Shown in pieces: positions 33,998 to 45,750 of a stretch of DNA of 64,000 nucleotides. The stretch is from Rhipicephalus microplus (Eukaryota > Arthropoda > Arachnida > Ixodida > Ixodidae). A program made the translations under genes and the position numbers. Position 1 is the stretch's first letter, and every line of letters begins with the position of its first letter. Below the pieces are notes generated by a model. That model had not been told where the DNA came from, searched no databases, and saw only the letters and a program-made list of their open reading frames with translations. The stretch lies in NCBI RefSeq assembly GCF_043290135.1, contig NC_134710.1, positions 323,180,017-323,244,016 on the forward strand, in the 5' to 3' direction.

Positions 33998-36900
33998 GGG
34001 CCAGCCCGGCCGCCCCATCGGCACATTGTCGGAAAGTCAGCTTCTCACAGTCCCCACACGAGCCAACGGTACAGAAACAAAACTTGTCATTGACACCGGC
34101 TCGTCCGTAAATGTCATCTTAGAAGAATTAGCTAACAAAATATGTGCTTCATTTAAATCGAGAAAAGACATATTCATCCGAGGAATTGGCGGAGGCTTGC
34201 TCACCCCCAATGGTGAAGCTGAAATAAAACTTGAATTTGGCACCACCAAAGTTCACGAGACGTTTTTAGTGGTCAAGGATTGCCCGTACGAGCTACTCGG
34301 TGGTCTTCCTTTTTGTCGAGCAGCCCGGCTTCTCATTGACTTCTCCAAAAAAGAGCTGCAACTAAACGGTGAAATTTTCCGGCTACGTATAGACTCAAGT
34401 GCCCCCGAACATGATGATGTACTTACAGTGCGGTGCCACGAGCAAATTCGCATTGAACCTCGCACAGAAGTCGCTATTGAAGTAAAGGTCGCAAGGGACG
34501 GAATTCACCTCGTCGAACCGAACAGCACGCTCAGAAACGGACTTCAGGTTGCACGCACATTAACGAGGATCGTGCATGGGAGAGGCCTCATTCGCATAGC
34601 TAATCCTACCATGTCGCCAGTAAACTTGATCAGCGGAACAAAGCTTGGATTGGCTTCATCTATTCATGACGCACAGCTGGCAATCACGGCCCCCGAGAAC
34701 GATCAAGTGCCTCAAGAGTTTGACATAGAGACTGGGGATCATCTACAGCCATCTGAGCGGGATGAACTGCTATCGCTCATTGAGAAATAGCGCCATCTAT
34801 TTACGAGCAGTGACAACCCCATCCGGCAGACTCATGTCGCTGAACATGTGATCCACACAGGTGATTCTCGACCAATTCATCAGCACCCATATCGTCATTC
34901 CCCTTTTGAAAGACAACAGATTGAGCAACAAGTAGAAGAAATGCTGCGCGATGGGATAATTAGAGAGTCTCACAGTCCTTGGTCATCACCTGTCGTCGTC
35001 GTGAAGAAGCCAAATGGGACTTGGCGTTTCTGCGTCGATTTCCGCAGAGTCAATGAGGTCACTAAAAAAGATGTGCACCCACTGCCACGAATTGATGACA
35101 TTCTCGACGTGCTACAGGGGTCAAAATAATTCACCACACTTGATCTAACATCAGGCTACTGGCAAGTGGGCATCAAGGAGGAAGATAAGCAAAAAACCGC
35201 ATTTGCCTGTGGACCCGGCCTGTACGAATTCAATGTTGTCCCTTTCGGTCTGTGCAACGCCCCTGCCACATTCCAGATAATGATTAACAAAGTCCTCAGT
35301 GGTCTTCTCTGGAGAGTTTGTTTGGCCTACTTGGACGACATCGGTATTTTCTCGAAGACTATGGCAACTCATTTGCAAGATTTGGAAAATGTGTTTTCGG
35401 CTTTGGACGTGGTAAACTTACGACTGAACTCCGAGAAATGCAGCTTCGCTCGCCAGGAGATCAAATATCTTGGACACATTCTCACAGGTGAAAGCATCCG
35501 GCCGGATCCACACAAAGTAGCAGCGATCGAAAAATTCCCAAAGCCACGAAACAAGAAAGGTGTACAGAGCTTTCTCGGAATCTGTAACTACTATCGGCGA
35601 TTCATCAAAGATTTCTCTCGCATATCTCGACCTCTGACCAACTTAACCAAAAAGGATGTTCCTTTCGTCTGGGATGCGGCATGCGAAGTGGCCATGCAAA
35701 CCCTCAAAGAGAAGCTGATCACAGCCCCAATTCTGCGTCAATTTGAGCCGGGAAAGCCGATAGAGGTGCACACTGATGTCTGTGATTACGACATTGGCGC
35801 CGTGCTTGTACAGAAAATTGGAACTCAAGAGAGAGTCGTCGCCTATGCCAGCCGCCACCTTAACAAGGCTGAGATGAACTACAGTACCACTGAGAAAGAA
35901 TGCCTCGCCGTTGTGTACGCCTGTGGACAGTTTCGGCCATACGTCTTTGGTTCTAAGTTCACGGTCGTGACTGACCAAGCCAGCCTGGCTTGGCTAATGA
36001 AAGTAAGGAATCCGAACGGTCGTCTTATGCGATGGTCCCTGTTGCTTCAGGAATTCGACATAACGTGGCGACACCGCCCTGGCCTCAAGAATGGAAATGC
36101 CGACACGCTTTCCCGCCTTCCTCATGATCCCGCGCCTGTAAGCGAAGAAAACCCCTTACCGTTGCTGGTTCTGGATCAGGTGGATGTTGGAAAAAAGCAG
36201 AGGGCAGACCCATGGATGAAAGAAATTATGCAGCACCTCGAGCACCCGGATGCACCCGTTGTCAGGAAAACTAAAAGAACGGCACGGAGCTTTCGATTGA
36301 TCGACGGTGTACTGTATCGAAGGGCGAAAGGGTTTCAGGAGGATCGTGCTGCGCTCGTTGTCCCCAAGTGCTTGAGATCTGAGATTTTAAGGTACTGCCA
36401 TGACGCCACCACGGCAGGCCACTTAGGTGTCAAGCGCACATGGGAGAAAGTTCGTTGCCGATATTTCTGGCCGAAGATGTTCTCGTACGTAGGCAAGTAC
36501 GTTCTCTCCTGCCCCGACTGCCAGACACGAAAGCAACCACCGGGGAGGCCGGTCGGTTTCCTCCAACCGATCCCACCTGCAGGTCGACCTTTTCAGCAGG
36601 TGGGCATGGACTTCATTCGGCCTTTCACTAAATCCAAAGCATGGGACCGGTACATCGTCGTGATTACCGACTACCATACGAAATGGGTCGAGGCTGTCGC
36701 GTGTCCAGCGGCCACTGCCGCAGAAGCAGCCAGAGCTTTCGTCGAACAAATCGTCCTACGTCATGGTGCCCCGGAGAAAGTAATAAGCGATCGTGGGCAG
36801 CACTTTGTCGCCAACTTGACCGAAGAAATATTCCGGCTCGTGGGTAGCGAGCATGCCACCACAACAGCATACCACCCACAGGCCAACGGCTTGTGCGAGC

Positions 36901-37790
36901 GTTTTAACCGCACGTTGGCTGACATGCTCAGCATGTACATTTCCTCACACCACCGCGACTGGGATGAATTCCTACCGTATGTTCTTTTTGCATACAATTC
37001 TTCCACCCACGAGACGACTGGATTCACTCCCTTCTTTCTTCTTCACGGACATGAACCGACACTACCGGTGGATGTAGGGTCGGGCGCGCAACGCGGATTC
37101 GACTACACCCTGGATGCAATGAAAGTGGCCCGCAGGCTGCGGCAAGCTCGAAAAATAGTAAATGAACGGGAGAAGCGTCAGCAGGAGAAGAACAAGCGCA
37201 GCTATGATGCTAGGCGACGAAGTGTTGTTTATCATCAGGGCGACTTGGTGTACTTGTGGACTCCCTCCCGGGCGAAAGGGAAGACGACGAAGCTTCTTCA
37301 CAAATATCACGGACCTTTCCGTCTTGTGCGCCAGGTAGCCGAGAACAACTGGGAGGTGGTAGACCAAACTGGGAAAAAACGTGACGTTGTGAATGTGGCG
37401 CGTTCAAAGCCCTGCCACGTTCGATTGGGCTCCGATGCCGACGACGCGGACGATGAGTCTGATGATAATCATGAGGTGCGCGATCTCGGTGGTGATGTGC
37501 GCGAGGGAAGTGCCAGGAGAGATGACCACGGATTGCATCGAAGTGTTGTGCGCGAGTGTGGCTCCAATGGTGATGTGTGCGAGTGCGGTTCGCGAGTGGG
37601 TCAGGAACTCCGTTCGCAACATTGTGTGCGCGGGACAGAGACCAGTGTTCCAGTACAGCAGTGCGAAAGCTACGACACGGACACTGAACTTTACCTGGAC
37701 TGGAAGACATTTTCAAGTAATAAGAACGCACAACAGGATGTCAGTGCTTACGAAAGGGACACTGAATTGTATTGCAGTACCAACGAGTGA
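33915..37790 (+). pseudogene. pol: pol of the LTR retrotransposon (two internal stops)
   Basis: One frame, closed by stops at TAG 34788-34790 and TAA 35127-35129, and otherwise open to 37790. Protease: the catalytic VIDTGSS with Asp at 34092. RT: YLDD at 35328-35339. RNase H: an Asp at 35775 in HTDVCDYDIG. Integrase: an HHCC zinc site (CPDC near 36510), then Asp 36609, Asp 36789 and Glu 36897, with 35 residues between the last two (DD35E). A GPY/F-like module follows (KYHGPFRLVRQV). The C-terminal about 120 residues are acidic and polar. The first stop lies between protease and RT and the second just before RT catalytic motif A. Everything from 35166 on is intact. Confidence 0.93.
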
Positions 37791-38000
37791 ACCTATATAT
37801 TTCTGTACCCAATGATTTTGTTTTGTTTTTTCATCTGTTGTTTTTATGTAATTTTTTTAAAGCCTCTCACCTTTTATACACATGCATAAGTGTCTTTCAA
37901 TAAGAATCTCACACACTTGTTGAATTCAAAACCTTTTTGTATAATTAGTCTATTTTTTGTCGTGTTTTGCAGATAAAACGAGTGGGACACTCTTTTTCGT
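37791..38000 (+). other. Untranslated segment between pol and the polypurine tract
   Basis: T-rich non-coding sequence. No envelope-like frame, signal peptide or transmembrane segment is encoded. Confidence 0.75.
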
Positions 38001-38010
38001 AGAGGGGAGG
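38001..38010 (+). other. Polypurine tract
   Basis: AGAGGGGAGG lies immediately upstream of the 3' LTR, the standard position and composition for plus-strand DNA priming. Confidence 0.9.
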
Positions 38011-38941
38011 TGTCGCGAGAGCAAGGTTTCGCGGAGAATCTTGTTCTTTTACGGCTTACAAACGGAGCAGTCAAGTCGCCCCCGTTCGGGATTAGAAGGG
38101 GAAAGCTTACTCGGAAAAGCGTCTAGCAAGAGGCAGGTCCGGCGCCACCGTCTGAGTCTAAGCCATTGTTAACAGGCACGCGTGTCATTGAGAATGACAT
38201 GGGGACGCGACCACTTAGCCTGACCGAGACATAGTGGCGGCAGGTAAACGACCATATTCTCCCGTGCTGTTGTTAGGATGTCGGGGCGCCTCACTGTCGC
38301 ATGTACACCTGGTAAGCGCACAGAGCCCAATGGTGTACCCATCGCTCTTAAGGACGCTTCTAGGAAGCAACAGTTAATGAAAGATCTGACGGGACCCGAG
38401 CGTGGGAACGGCCGCCGACGGTGGTCGACCGAAGGAGGCAGCACGAGTAATGCTGGGCAGCACGGCCTGGCATGGCAGAGAGTGTCACGTGCGGAGGACC
38501 TTTCCCTTTGCGTGTTTTATTTTGGGGACGAGGTTTTTACAAATGTAGTGCCTTTCATGAAAGTGTTTCTGTGATTGGTTGTGATGCTGCGAGTCCCAAC
38601 ATGTGATTGGTTTTCGTGAAGACTCTTTGCTCGACCAAGGGTTAAAAAGAGGATGTTTGAATTTAAAAGGGAGAGCGGAGTCGGGGTCAACGGCGGATCT
38701 CACCACCGGGGACCAGGCCATGCAGGCCGAGGGGTATGCCACCATTTTTTATGTTTTGTCTTTGTGACCCAGTGCATTTTGTAAATTGAAGTTGTGTTAG
38801 CTAAATAAACCCCCAATTAGTGCTCCCCGAAATCATCGTGTTGACGTCTCTTTGATTGCCTCCGCGGAGTTTCACCCACACTTATTCTTCTCCCTGGTCG
38901 TCCGATGCGCCTAACTTGAACAACCCCGACGTTTCGCTACA
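38011..38941 (+). repeat. 3' LTR (931 bp)
   Basis: It is homologous to the 5' LTR over its whole length. AATAAA lies at 38804-38809. It is one base shorter because of a missing G near 38077. Confidence 0.95.
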
Positions 38942-38945
38942 ATAC
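38942..38945. repeat. Target-site duplication ATAC, right
   Basis: It matches 31968-31971. Confidence 0.85.
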
Positions 38946-39107
38946 TGTGGCGCCGTGGGTGGCCACCGCAGACCTTGTCGTCTTGCTTATCCTTCCCACC
39001 TCCTCACCCTCTTTTCACTTCTGACTTATGTCTCCCACGTTCACTGTTTTTGATCCTCCTTTGTTCTAAAAGTTACGCCTACGCAACCGAATGCAGGAAC
39101 ATGTGCC

Positions 39108-41079
39108 TAAAAGCTGGTGCACACCGATGACTAGCAGTGGTCGCGCGATCATTTGCGACTGGTTGCAAACAGTCGCGAATGGTCGCAAATGGTCGCAAAG
39201 GGACTGTTTTGGCTAGTCGCTTCAGGCTGGTGCACACCGGCGACTAGGAACGGTCGCGCGACCATTCGCGACTGGCGACCAAAAAGCGACTGATGTTCCG
39301 GCAGGGTATGCATGCGAACAACCGGAAGTCGCAAGTCACGTCCGGATCTCATTATCAGCGAGAACTTTGGAGACCGGCGCCGATCAGCTGATCACTGCCA
39401 GCTGAGTGAGCGGAGCAAACCAAGCGCGTTCCCAACATCGTCAAGTTCGATTCAAGCGAAGGACACGAGATTGTCATGGTGCTGGTGCGCTGTGCCACGG
39501 TGTCAGCGCTGGCATCACAGATGCCTCCAAAGAAAAAAAAAGCCGGTAGTGGATGTGACCATTTTTTTGATCGCGGGAGTTGGCCGGTCATGCAAACCGC
39601 CTAGCTCCCGAGCTGCGCTGAAACGGCGAGGAGCATTTTTGAGAGTCGTACGTATTCAAAAACGGTCCTTGAATTTAACTTGACTTGCTACAGCCTACAA
39701 TGCAGATCAAACGTGTCTCAAACGCGGTGTTTTAAGTAGTTGCCAAACCATGAAGCACGAACGCGTTCCAAACACACGGTATTGAAGGCGGTGACAACTC
39801 AAGTTCAAGACAAAAAAAAACGTTTCTGAATACGGAGAAAAGATTGCACACAATTTATTTGATCTTTATTTTGACGGTGTTTAGCTTCTTGCGAACGCCG
39901 CTACGTAAATTCGATGGTGCCACATGCAGACCCAGAGAAACGCACTCGTTTGTATCTGGCGGCAGAAAGCCCGCGCAATGAAAAAAAAATGAGCACCACT
40001 GATTGGTTCCAGCAGCTTTGCGACTGCAGTCATGCCACTGAAAAATCAGTCAGGAAGCCACTAGCCAAAGCAGTCATTTTGTGACCATTCGCGACTGTTT
40101 GCGACCAGCGCAAATAGTCGCGCGACCGCTGCTAGTCGCCGGTGTGCACCAGCCTTTCCTGACCAATTTTTCAGTCGCAAAGCTGCTCGAACCAATCAGC
40201 GATGCTCAAATTATTTGTTTTTGTTCATTGCGCTGGTCTTCTGTCGTCAGATACAAACGAGTGTGTTCCTCTGGGTCTGTGGCACGAAGGCCACCACGGA
40301 ACATTTTGGCTTGGAGATCGCGGGGCGCAGCACCTCAAGCAAAGTGTCAAACATACGTGGCGGCATTCGCAAGAAGCTAAACACCGTAAAAGTAAAGAGA
40401 AGACAAATATTGCACTAGCTTCACTCCACAGTCAGAATCGTTTTTTTTTTTTTTGTCTTGAACGTCACTTGTCACCGCCTTCAATGCAGTGCGTTTGTTA
40501 CACGTTTGTGCTTCATGCCTTGGCAACGACTTCAGTCATCGCGTTCGAGCCACGTTTGTGCTGCATTGGAGGCTGTGGCAAGCCAAGATGAATTTAAGAT
40601 CCTTTATGAGTACGTACGACTCTCCTCGTCGTCTCAGCGCAGCTCGGGAGGCAGGCGGCTTCCATGGCCGGCCAACTCCCGCGATCGAAAGGACGCTCAC
40701 ACCCACCAGCGGCTTTTTTTTTAGGCATCTGGGCTGCCTGCGCTGACACCATGGCACAGCGCACTAGCACCCTGACAATGTTTTGTTCTTCGCTTAAATT
40801 GAACTTCTTGAGGCTCTTGGGAACGCTGTGCGAGAACGGACGAAAACAATAAATGCGCCACGCTCGGTTCGCTCCATTCATTCAGCTGGCAGCGATCAGC
40901 TGATCGGCGCTGGTCTCCGGAGTTCTCTCTGATGACGAGATCCGGACGTGACCCACCGGTTTTGCGACTTCCGGTCACTCGCATGCAGCCTCTGCAGGTG
41001 TGAACATCAGTCGATTTTTGGTCGCCAGTCGCAAATGGTCGCGCGACCGCTGCTAGTCGCCGGTGTGCACCAGCCTTAA
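39108..41079. mobile_element. TIR DNA transposon with a second copy nested inside (fold-back structure)
   Basis: The outer element (39111-39223 joined to 40159-41076) has ends AAGCTGGTGCACACC and GGTGTGCACCAGCCT and is flanked by TAA on both sides (39108-39110, 41077-41079). An inner copy of the same family lies at 39224-40155 in reverse orientation. The whole locus is therefore a roughly 2 kb imperfect palindrome. The termini carry many GTCGC sub-repeats. Three-base duplications including TAA suggest a PIF/Harbinger-like element, but the superfamily is unproven. No intact transposase is present, so the copies are non-autonomous or dead. Confidence 0.88.
39224..40155 (+). mobile_element. Inner TIR transposon copy (932 bp)
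   Basis: It starts AGGCTGGTGCACACCGGCGA and ends in the complement. Both flanks read TTC (39221-39223 and 40156-40158). Removing the inner copy and one TTC restores outer-element sequence that matches the inner copy's own equivalent site (GGCTAGT.GCTTCCTGAC). A short lysine-rich frame (MPPKKKK) is shared with the outer copy, but no long ORF is. Confidence 0.85.
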
Positions 41080-42139
41080 GAGATGCGCTCGGAAGGAAGA
41101 ACAAAAAGGAGAGGGACAAAAAAGAAAATGAGAACGTGACGCTGCTTAAAGTCGGCCTTTCAAACCAGTTGCCCTCTAGAAACGCTTTTAAAGCTGTTTG
41201 TGCACAGCACGATGTCGACCAGTGTTCAAGGGCATTGTGGAATCGTTGCGCAACCCCCCTCCCCCCCAATCAGCCATTCTGAAGCCCATTCAACATTATT
41301 CATTGCGTGTGACCAACTTCAGATGGGATGTGAATAACGACATTCATTGCGCTATATAGCGCGTTCCGTAAAACAAAAAAAAAAACTCATGAATCGCAAT
41401 AGCTTTAACATCACAGCTGTTCAAAGGGTTACTGAAGAGAAAACAATTTGTTTTTTCGTACATGGCCGAAAAAACGACAATGTACAAAACTTATCAGCAT
41501 ACTGAACCAGCACGCGCTTTCTTTGTCCTCTTCTTACTGTTCTGCTTCACTCCTAGAACGCTCTGGACGGATGCAGTAACCGTGATGGTGAGAGCATAGA
41601 ACTTTTTATTATACACTAGAGGGAACTCTCGCACCTCTGTCTATGGGAGTTGCAACGCACGGCGCTTTAGCGAGCATGGAAATTATGGGTAGTACATTGA
41701 TTTGCCTTGTCTTTGTACTTTACGTTTCTTCTGGCTTCATGTGGCTCGAAGTTGTAACTTTTGCTTGGACAATTTGGTTCATGATTATTTAGACTTGTTT
41801 ATCAGCGCAAAAAAGATATGACATTTCTAAATGTCCCGTCTTTTTTGCGCTAATAAATTTGTCGAAATAAGCTTGATGCTGCTTTGTCACAAAATAACAA
41901 TCGGTGAATATTGGGCAGTTACGCTTCGCCACCTTCATCTTTAGGATTATTGTTTCAAATAAAACCACGAAGTTCAAAACAGTTTGTTCTTTCACTCAAA
42001 ACAAAACCAAAACATGGCCACAAACGAAGTCACGAGTGTGAGTGACCACCCGTAACACGAAGACTAGAAAAATCCATGTCATACCAATAATTTCCATGGT
42101 CACGAATGATCGCAGTGCCATAGTCTCCTTTAGTTATTT
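41080..42139. other. Non-coding spacer
   Basis: About 1.1 kb. A-rich and C-rich homopolymers occur near 41380 and 41262. No gene can be supported. Confidence 0.5.
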
Positions 42140-42460
42140 TAGGAGACCCTATCGGTGATAGAACAAGGGCAGATAAAAATAGCAAAAACACGGATGAAAG
42201 AGAAAGAGAAAACAAAAGGCAAGAATTGCAGGCGAAGATAACAAGACAATGATATGAAGAGACTGAGAGAGCAAAGCTTTGAAAGAAACAGACCCAAGGA
42301 GAAAAAGAGAAAACACAGATCAAGACAAAGATAGAAGGGAAAAGAAATACAAACAGGGAAAGAAAAAAAAAAGCCGAAGCCAGAAGCAGTTAGAGAGGGA
42401 GAGCAAAAAAGGAAGAAGTAATAGTCATTGAAAGAGGGGGGGGGGGGGAGTCACAGTGTT
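42140..42460. repeat. Purine-rich low-complexity tract
   Basis: The plus strand is dominated by A and G (AGAGAAAGAG-type runs) and ends in a G homopolymer near 42437-42448. The minus-strand open frame here is a composition artefact. Confidence 0.8.
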
Positions 42461-43090
42461 AACGCAAAGGCAAAGCAATAAATTCGATAGCAACAAATTG
42501 GAATCTCACACGAAGAATGGCAAGCAGATCACAACGTGCCCCACGTTGCTCACGAACAAATGACGCACAAAACCTACGCACACGCACACAATAACGGGAA
42601 TAACTGTCTCAGTTCACACTTCGCTGTGTCGGAAAAGCGCGCCCTTCTCGCAAATGAAGACTGTGTATCGAGAGGAGTGACCTTTGTGCACCCAGTACCT
42701 ACAACAGAATAGTTCTGGTGAACACGGAAGGCGTGCAATTGTCCCCCGCGAGATTAGCGTGCGCACGCGTGAGAGTGTCGACCCCCCCCCCCCTCTGTAC
42801 GTGGTGTAAAGTGCGCGTGGGAGATGAACGCATGAGCACGCGTCGCCGCATCGTGATGATTTCGTGACGCACGTTCATTGCGCCATCTCGCTGGTAATGC
42901 AGAAAATACAAAAGTGCTCCCAAGATCGGCATCACCTGCGGTAAGTAGTAGATATAAATAGTTTGCCGTTTCAACGTTAAAGGAGGTGCTCCTTCGTGGC
43001 TCATTGGCTGACGCCAGCACTCAATAGCGACAGGTCGGACTTACAATATCGTGCGCCGGAGTCTTTTCTGAAGTATTTTCTTTCTTGCGC

Positions 43091-43094
<4 letters not shown>
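42461..43094. other. Non-coding spacer
   Basis: Contains a C homopolymer near 42782-42792. No gene or RNA could be supported. Confidence 0.45.
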
Positions 43095-43153
<59 letters not shown>

Positions 43154-43168
43154 GAGAGAGAGAGAGAG
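43095..43168. repeat. (AT)n followed by (AG)n microsatellite
   Basis: AT dinucleotides run from 43095 to 43149, then AG from 43151 to about 43168. Confidence 0.95.
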
Positions 43169-43587
43169 ATTTGTATACTCATACAGTGAAAGACGGCGGT
43201 CACTAACGTCGACGCCGGCGGCGAAGCGCAGCCGAGCGTGTCCATATTTTTAACTTTAGTTCATTTACTACGTACAGTTGTACAGTAAGTGACTGGGACA
43301 GAGGGAAAAGGCTGTATAAAGTCAGCTTGACAAGTCCTCATATCCCCACTGTAAGTGAAGCAACGAAATGGCAAAAGCAAAGTAAAGACAGGACAGCTTA
43401 AACCAGCATTGCACATGCTTTGGAGCGGAACAAAAACTCATACAAACTTATACTAACCAGAAATGCGTGTGCTATAAAGAAGTATACAAACAGAAAATAA
43501 TAATTCACACAAACTAATAAAGCATATATAATAAAAAAATATTAGAGAGCATACCAACATTTTCACAATTATTACTTTAGTTATTCA
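43169..43587. other. Non-coding spacer
   Basis: About 400 bases with no supportable feature; A-rich toward the right, where LINE sequence begins. Confidence 0.45.
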
Positions 43588-44780
43588 GTGTATTCGGCAA
43601 ACAATAACGCAATGTCTAAAAACCATTATTTGTGCACGGTCTCGGCACATGCTAATATTCAGAGTGTCCGCTTAGGCGCGTCAATGAATTTAACTGAAGC
43701 AATGTTCATAAAGAAATACAGAGTAATTTCTATATATTACCAAGAAATGAATTTTGGAGCTCTGAAATGAACTATCCTCGATGGCGGCATGCAATACCAA
43801 GCATTGAATTCTCAGTGAATGGCATCGTCAGAGATAGAGACATGCTCATTCAAGCTGCCCAACTACTAGTGCTTTATCAGATACACATGCGGTATCCAGG
43901 GTACATACACATTTACGCAGACGGTTCAAGTACTACAACGTCTTCAACATCGGCATTTATTATACCACCGCTCAATATTCAGGAATCATTTAAAATATGT
44001 CGTATGACGCCATCTACTACAGCTCAGCTTTTCGCTTTACTGTATGCTATAAAGTTTATAAACTCGGCAGCAGAAGCGAAAAAAACGGGTTGTTTTCAGT
44101 GACTCACAGACCGCATTAGGATCACTCTCCAGTACAAACACGACAGTAATTGGTGATAGTATGACATACAAAACGCTGAAAGAGCTCGCCAAAGCGAACA
44201 AGGCGCCACATGAGATCAAAATCCAGTGAATACCTGGCCATTTCAACATTCCTGGAAACACGGCTGCCGATGAAGCAGCACGACAAGCACATCGTAAAGA
44301 CGTTACTGTTTCTTTACCAATTTCGAAAAATGAGTTGCGTAGCATTATAAAGACTACTGCTTCAATATCAGCAAAACTGCTTGGTTTGACCAAAGTACAA
44401 AGAGCTGTGATTTATATCACATTGATCCATTCATTGAATTAAAAATTTTGGTGGCATTACGTAGAAGTATGGAAACTCTAATTCACCAATTGAGGCTAGG
44501 CACTGCATATATAAAACAGTTTTTGCACAGAATTGGCAGAGGTGTAACTGCCGAATGTGAATGTGGATTTATAGATAAAGACGTATGTCACCTTCTCATA
44601 TACTGTCCACATCACGACACGTCGAGACGCAGTCTTAAGTCAGAACTGTTGGCATTACATCGCAGACCATTTAGCATGAAGAAACTTCTGGGCCCGTGGT
44701 TAACTGGAGTTCTACAGTCGCACGTTTTAAAAGCATTACCACGTTTCGTACAAGACAGCGGAATCGCTGTCAAGAACTAA
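43588..44780 (+). pseudogene. LINE ORF2 3' fragment: RNase H and C-terminal Cys/His motif
   Basis: The piece at 43767-44102 has IHIYADGSS and AQLFALLYAI, the first and second RNase H motifs. After a frame change VFSDSQTALGSL (third motif) and IPGNTAADEAA (fourth) follow around 44095-44275, with an in-frame stop at 44227-44229. The last piece, 44448-44780, ends with CECGFIDKDVCHLLIYCPHH, a typical LINE C-terminal motif. The reverse transcriptase is missing, so this is a 5'-truncated or decayed copy of an RNase H-bearing (I-group-like) LINE. Confidence 0.85.
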
Positions 44781-45239
44781 GAAATAACGAAGTTTCATTT
44801 GTATAATAAATGTACTTACTACGTGAAGTATCACGTTACACCCATCATATGTGTGTACTGAAGTGAATAACGTGTCGACTAGTATGTACACACGAGCGAA
44901 TACACATTCATAAGGACCAGCCATGTGCTCTGCTGTTTTATGCTGGTCGGACTGAGTATTTTGTGTTGGTTGGACCAAATATTAACGAGGGACATTATCA
45001 GAGACTTAATTCTTTGACTTTCGAACGTTTACGATTTTGTTGTGATATGTGCGTATAAGTGTATCTTTGCATATCTGTGCCCGAGCGTTCTACATTTGAT
45101 GCAGTGCTTTGTATGTTTTACTTTAAGATACGTGCTCAAGTTTCACTCAAGGGCTAAGGTGTAGCCGGCAGCATAATTGTGCGCCAACATCTTCTTATAT
45201 ATCATATCAATAAAAAAATGTAGGTTAGCTAAACTACGT
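44781..45239. other. Non-coding spacer, possible LINE 3' UTR
   Basis: About 460 bases directly after the LINE fragment stop. No coding signal. Confidence 0.45.
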
Positions 45240-45750
45240 ATGTAGCCGCGCCCTTTTATGGTATCATGTCTAAAAGGGATTATTTAACAGTATTCGTAGA
45301 GCATGTTCAATTTTGTTGTTTTATAATTTGCAAGTATTTGTGAAGTATGGGCATTAAAAGAGAGGTTAGAAACAAATTTTAGCGCTTTTTTTTAAGATAT
45401 TAAGAATACTAATAGCTTTCTTTGTACCATTACCCCAAATTAAGTTGCAAATGTCAGATGTGACGTAAAGAGAGCATTGAATATCAGAAGTTTTCGAGGA
45501 ACTGAAAATAGACCCTGCCATTTGCTCAAAACACCAAGACTTTGCACAGCTTGCTGTATAAAAAACATGTATGATAATCCCATTTCATGTGCTTATGGAA
45601 AACGACGCCCAAGGACTTCGCGGTAGAAGAGGATTTGATTATGCTGCTGTTTAACACGAGATTGTAGGATTCAGTGATTTCATTGAGGGAGGATTCGGAG
45701 CGAAAAAGAACAGCTTTTGTTTTGGTAACATTTATAAGTAAACATTTTTA
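45240..45750 (-). pseudogene. LINE reverse-transcriptase tail fragment (minus strand)
   Basis: Translating the minus strand gives TKTKAVLF near 45715, KSLGVVFHKHMKWD near 45600 and ICNLIWGNGTKKAIS near 45430. This is the order seen in the RT connection region of CR1/Jockey-type LINEs and matches the style of element B. Stops and a frame change break it. It was missed as an ORF because no long frame survives. Confidence 0.75.

Larger units (their letters stand above)
31972..38941 (+). mobile_element. Complete but inactivated Ty3/gypsy-type LTR retrotransposon
   Basis: The 6970-bp element has two near-identical LTRs, gag, pol in the order protease, RT, RNase H, integrase (the Ty3/gypsy order), a polypurine tract before the 3' LTR, and the target duplication ATAC. 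There is no envelope-like gene: only 220 bases separate the pol stop from the 3' LTR. The LTRs differ at about 21 substitutions and one indel over 931 bp (about 2.3%), so insertion was fairly recent. gag and pol carry three premature stops in total (33854, 34788, 35127), so this copy cannot mobilise itself. Confidence 0.96.

Noticed and set aside
33429..34465. Minus-strand frames within gag and protease
   Set aside because: They are antisense shadows of the LTR element coding region.
37791..38010. Envelope gene of an errantivirus-like element
   Set aside because: Only 220 non-coding bases lie between pol and the 3' LTR.
41131..41269. N-terminal part of a 182-codon minus-strand frame running into the TIR transposon
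   Set aside because: It crosses the transposon boundary and its low-complexity Ser/Phe stretch comes from a purine-rich tract.
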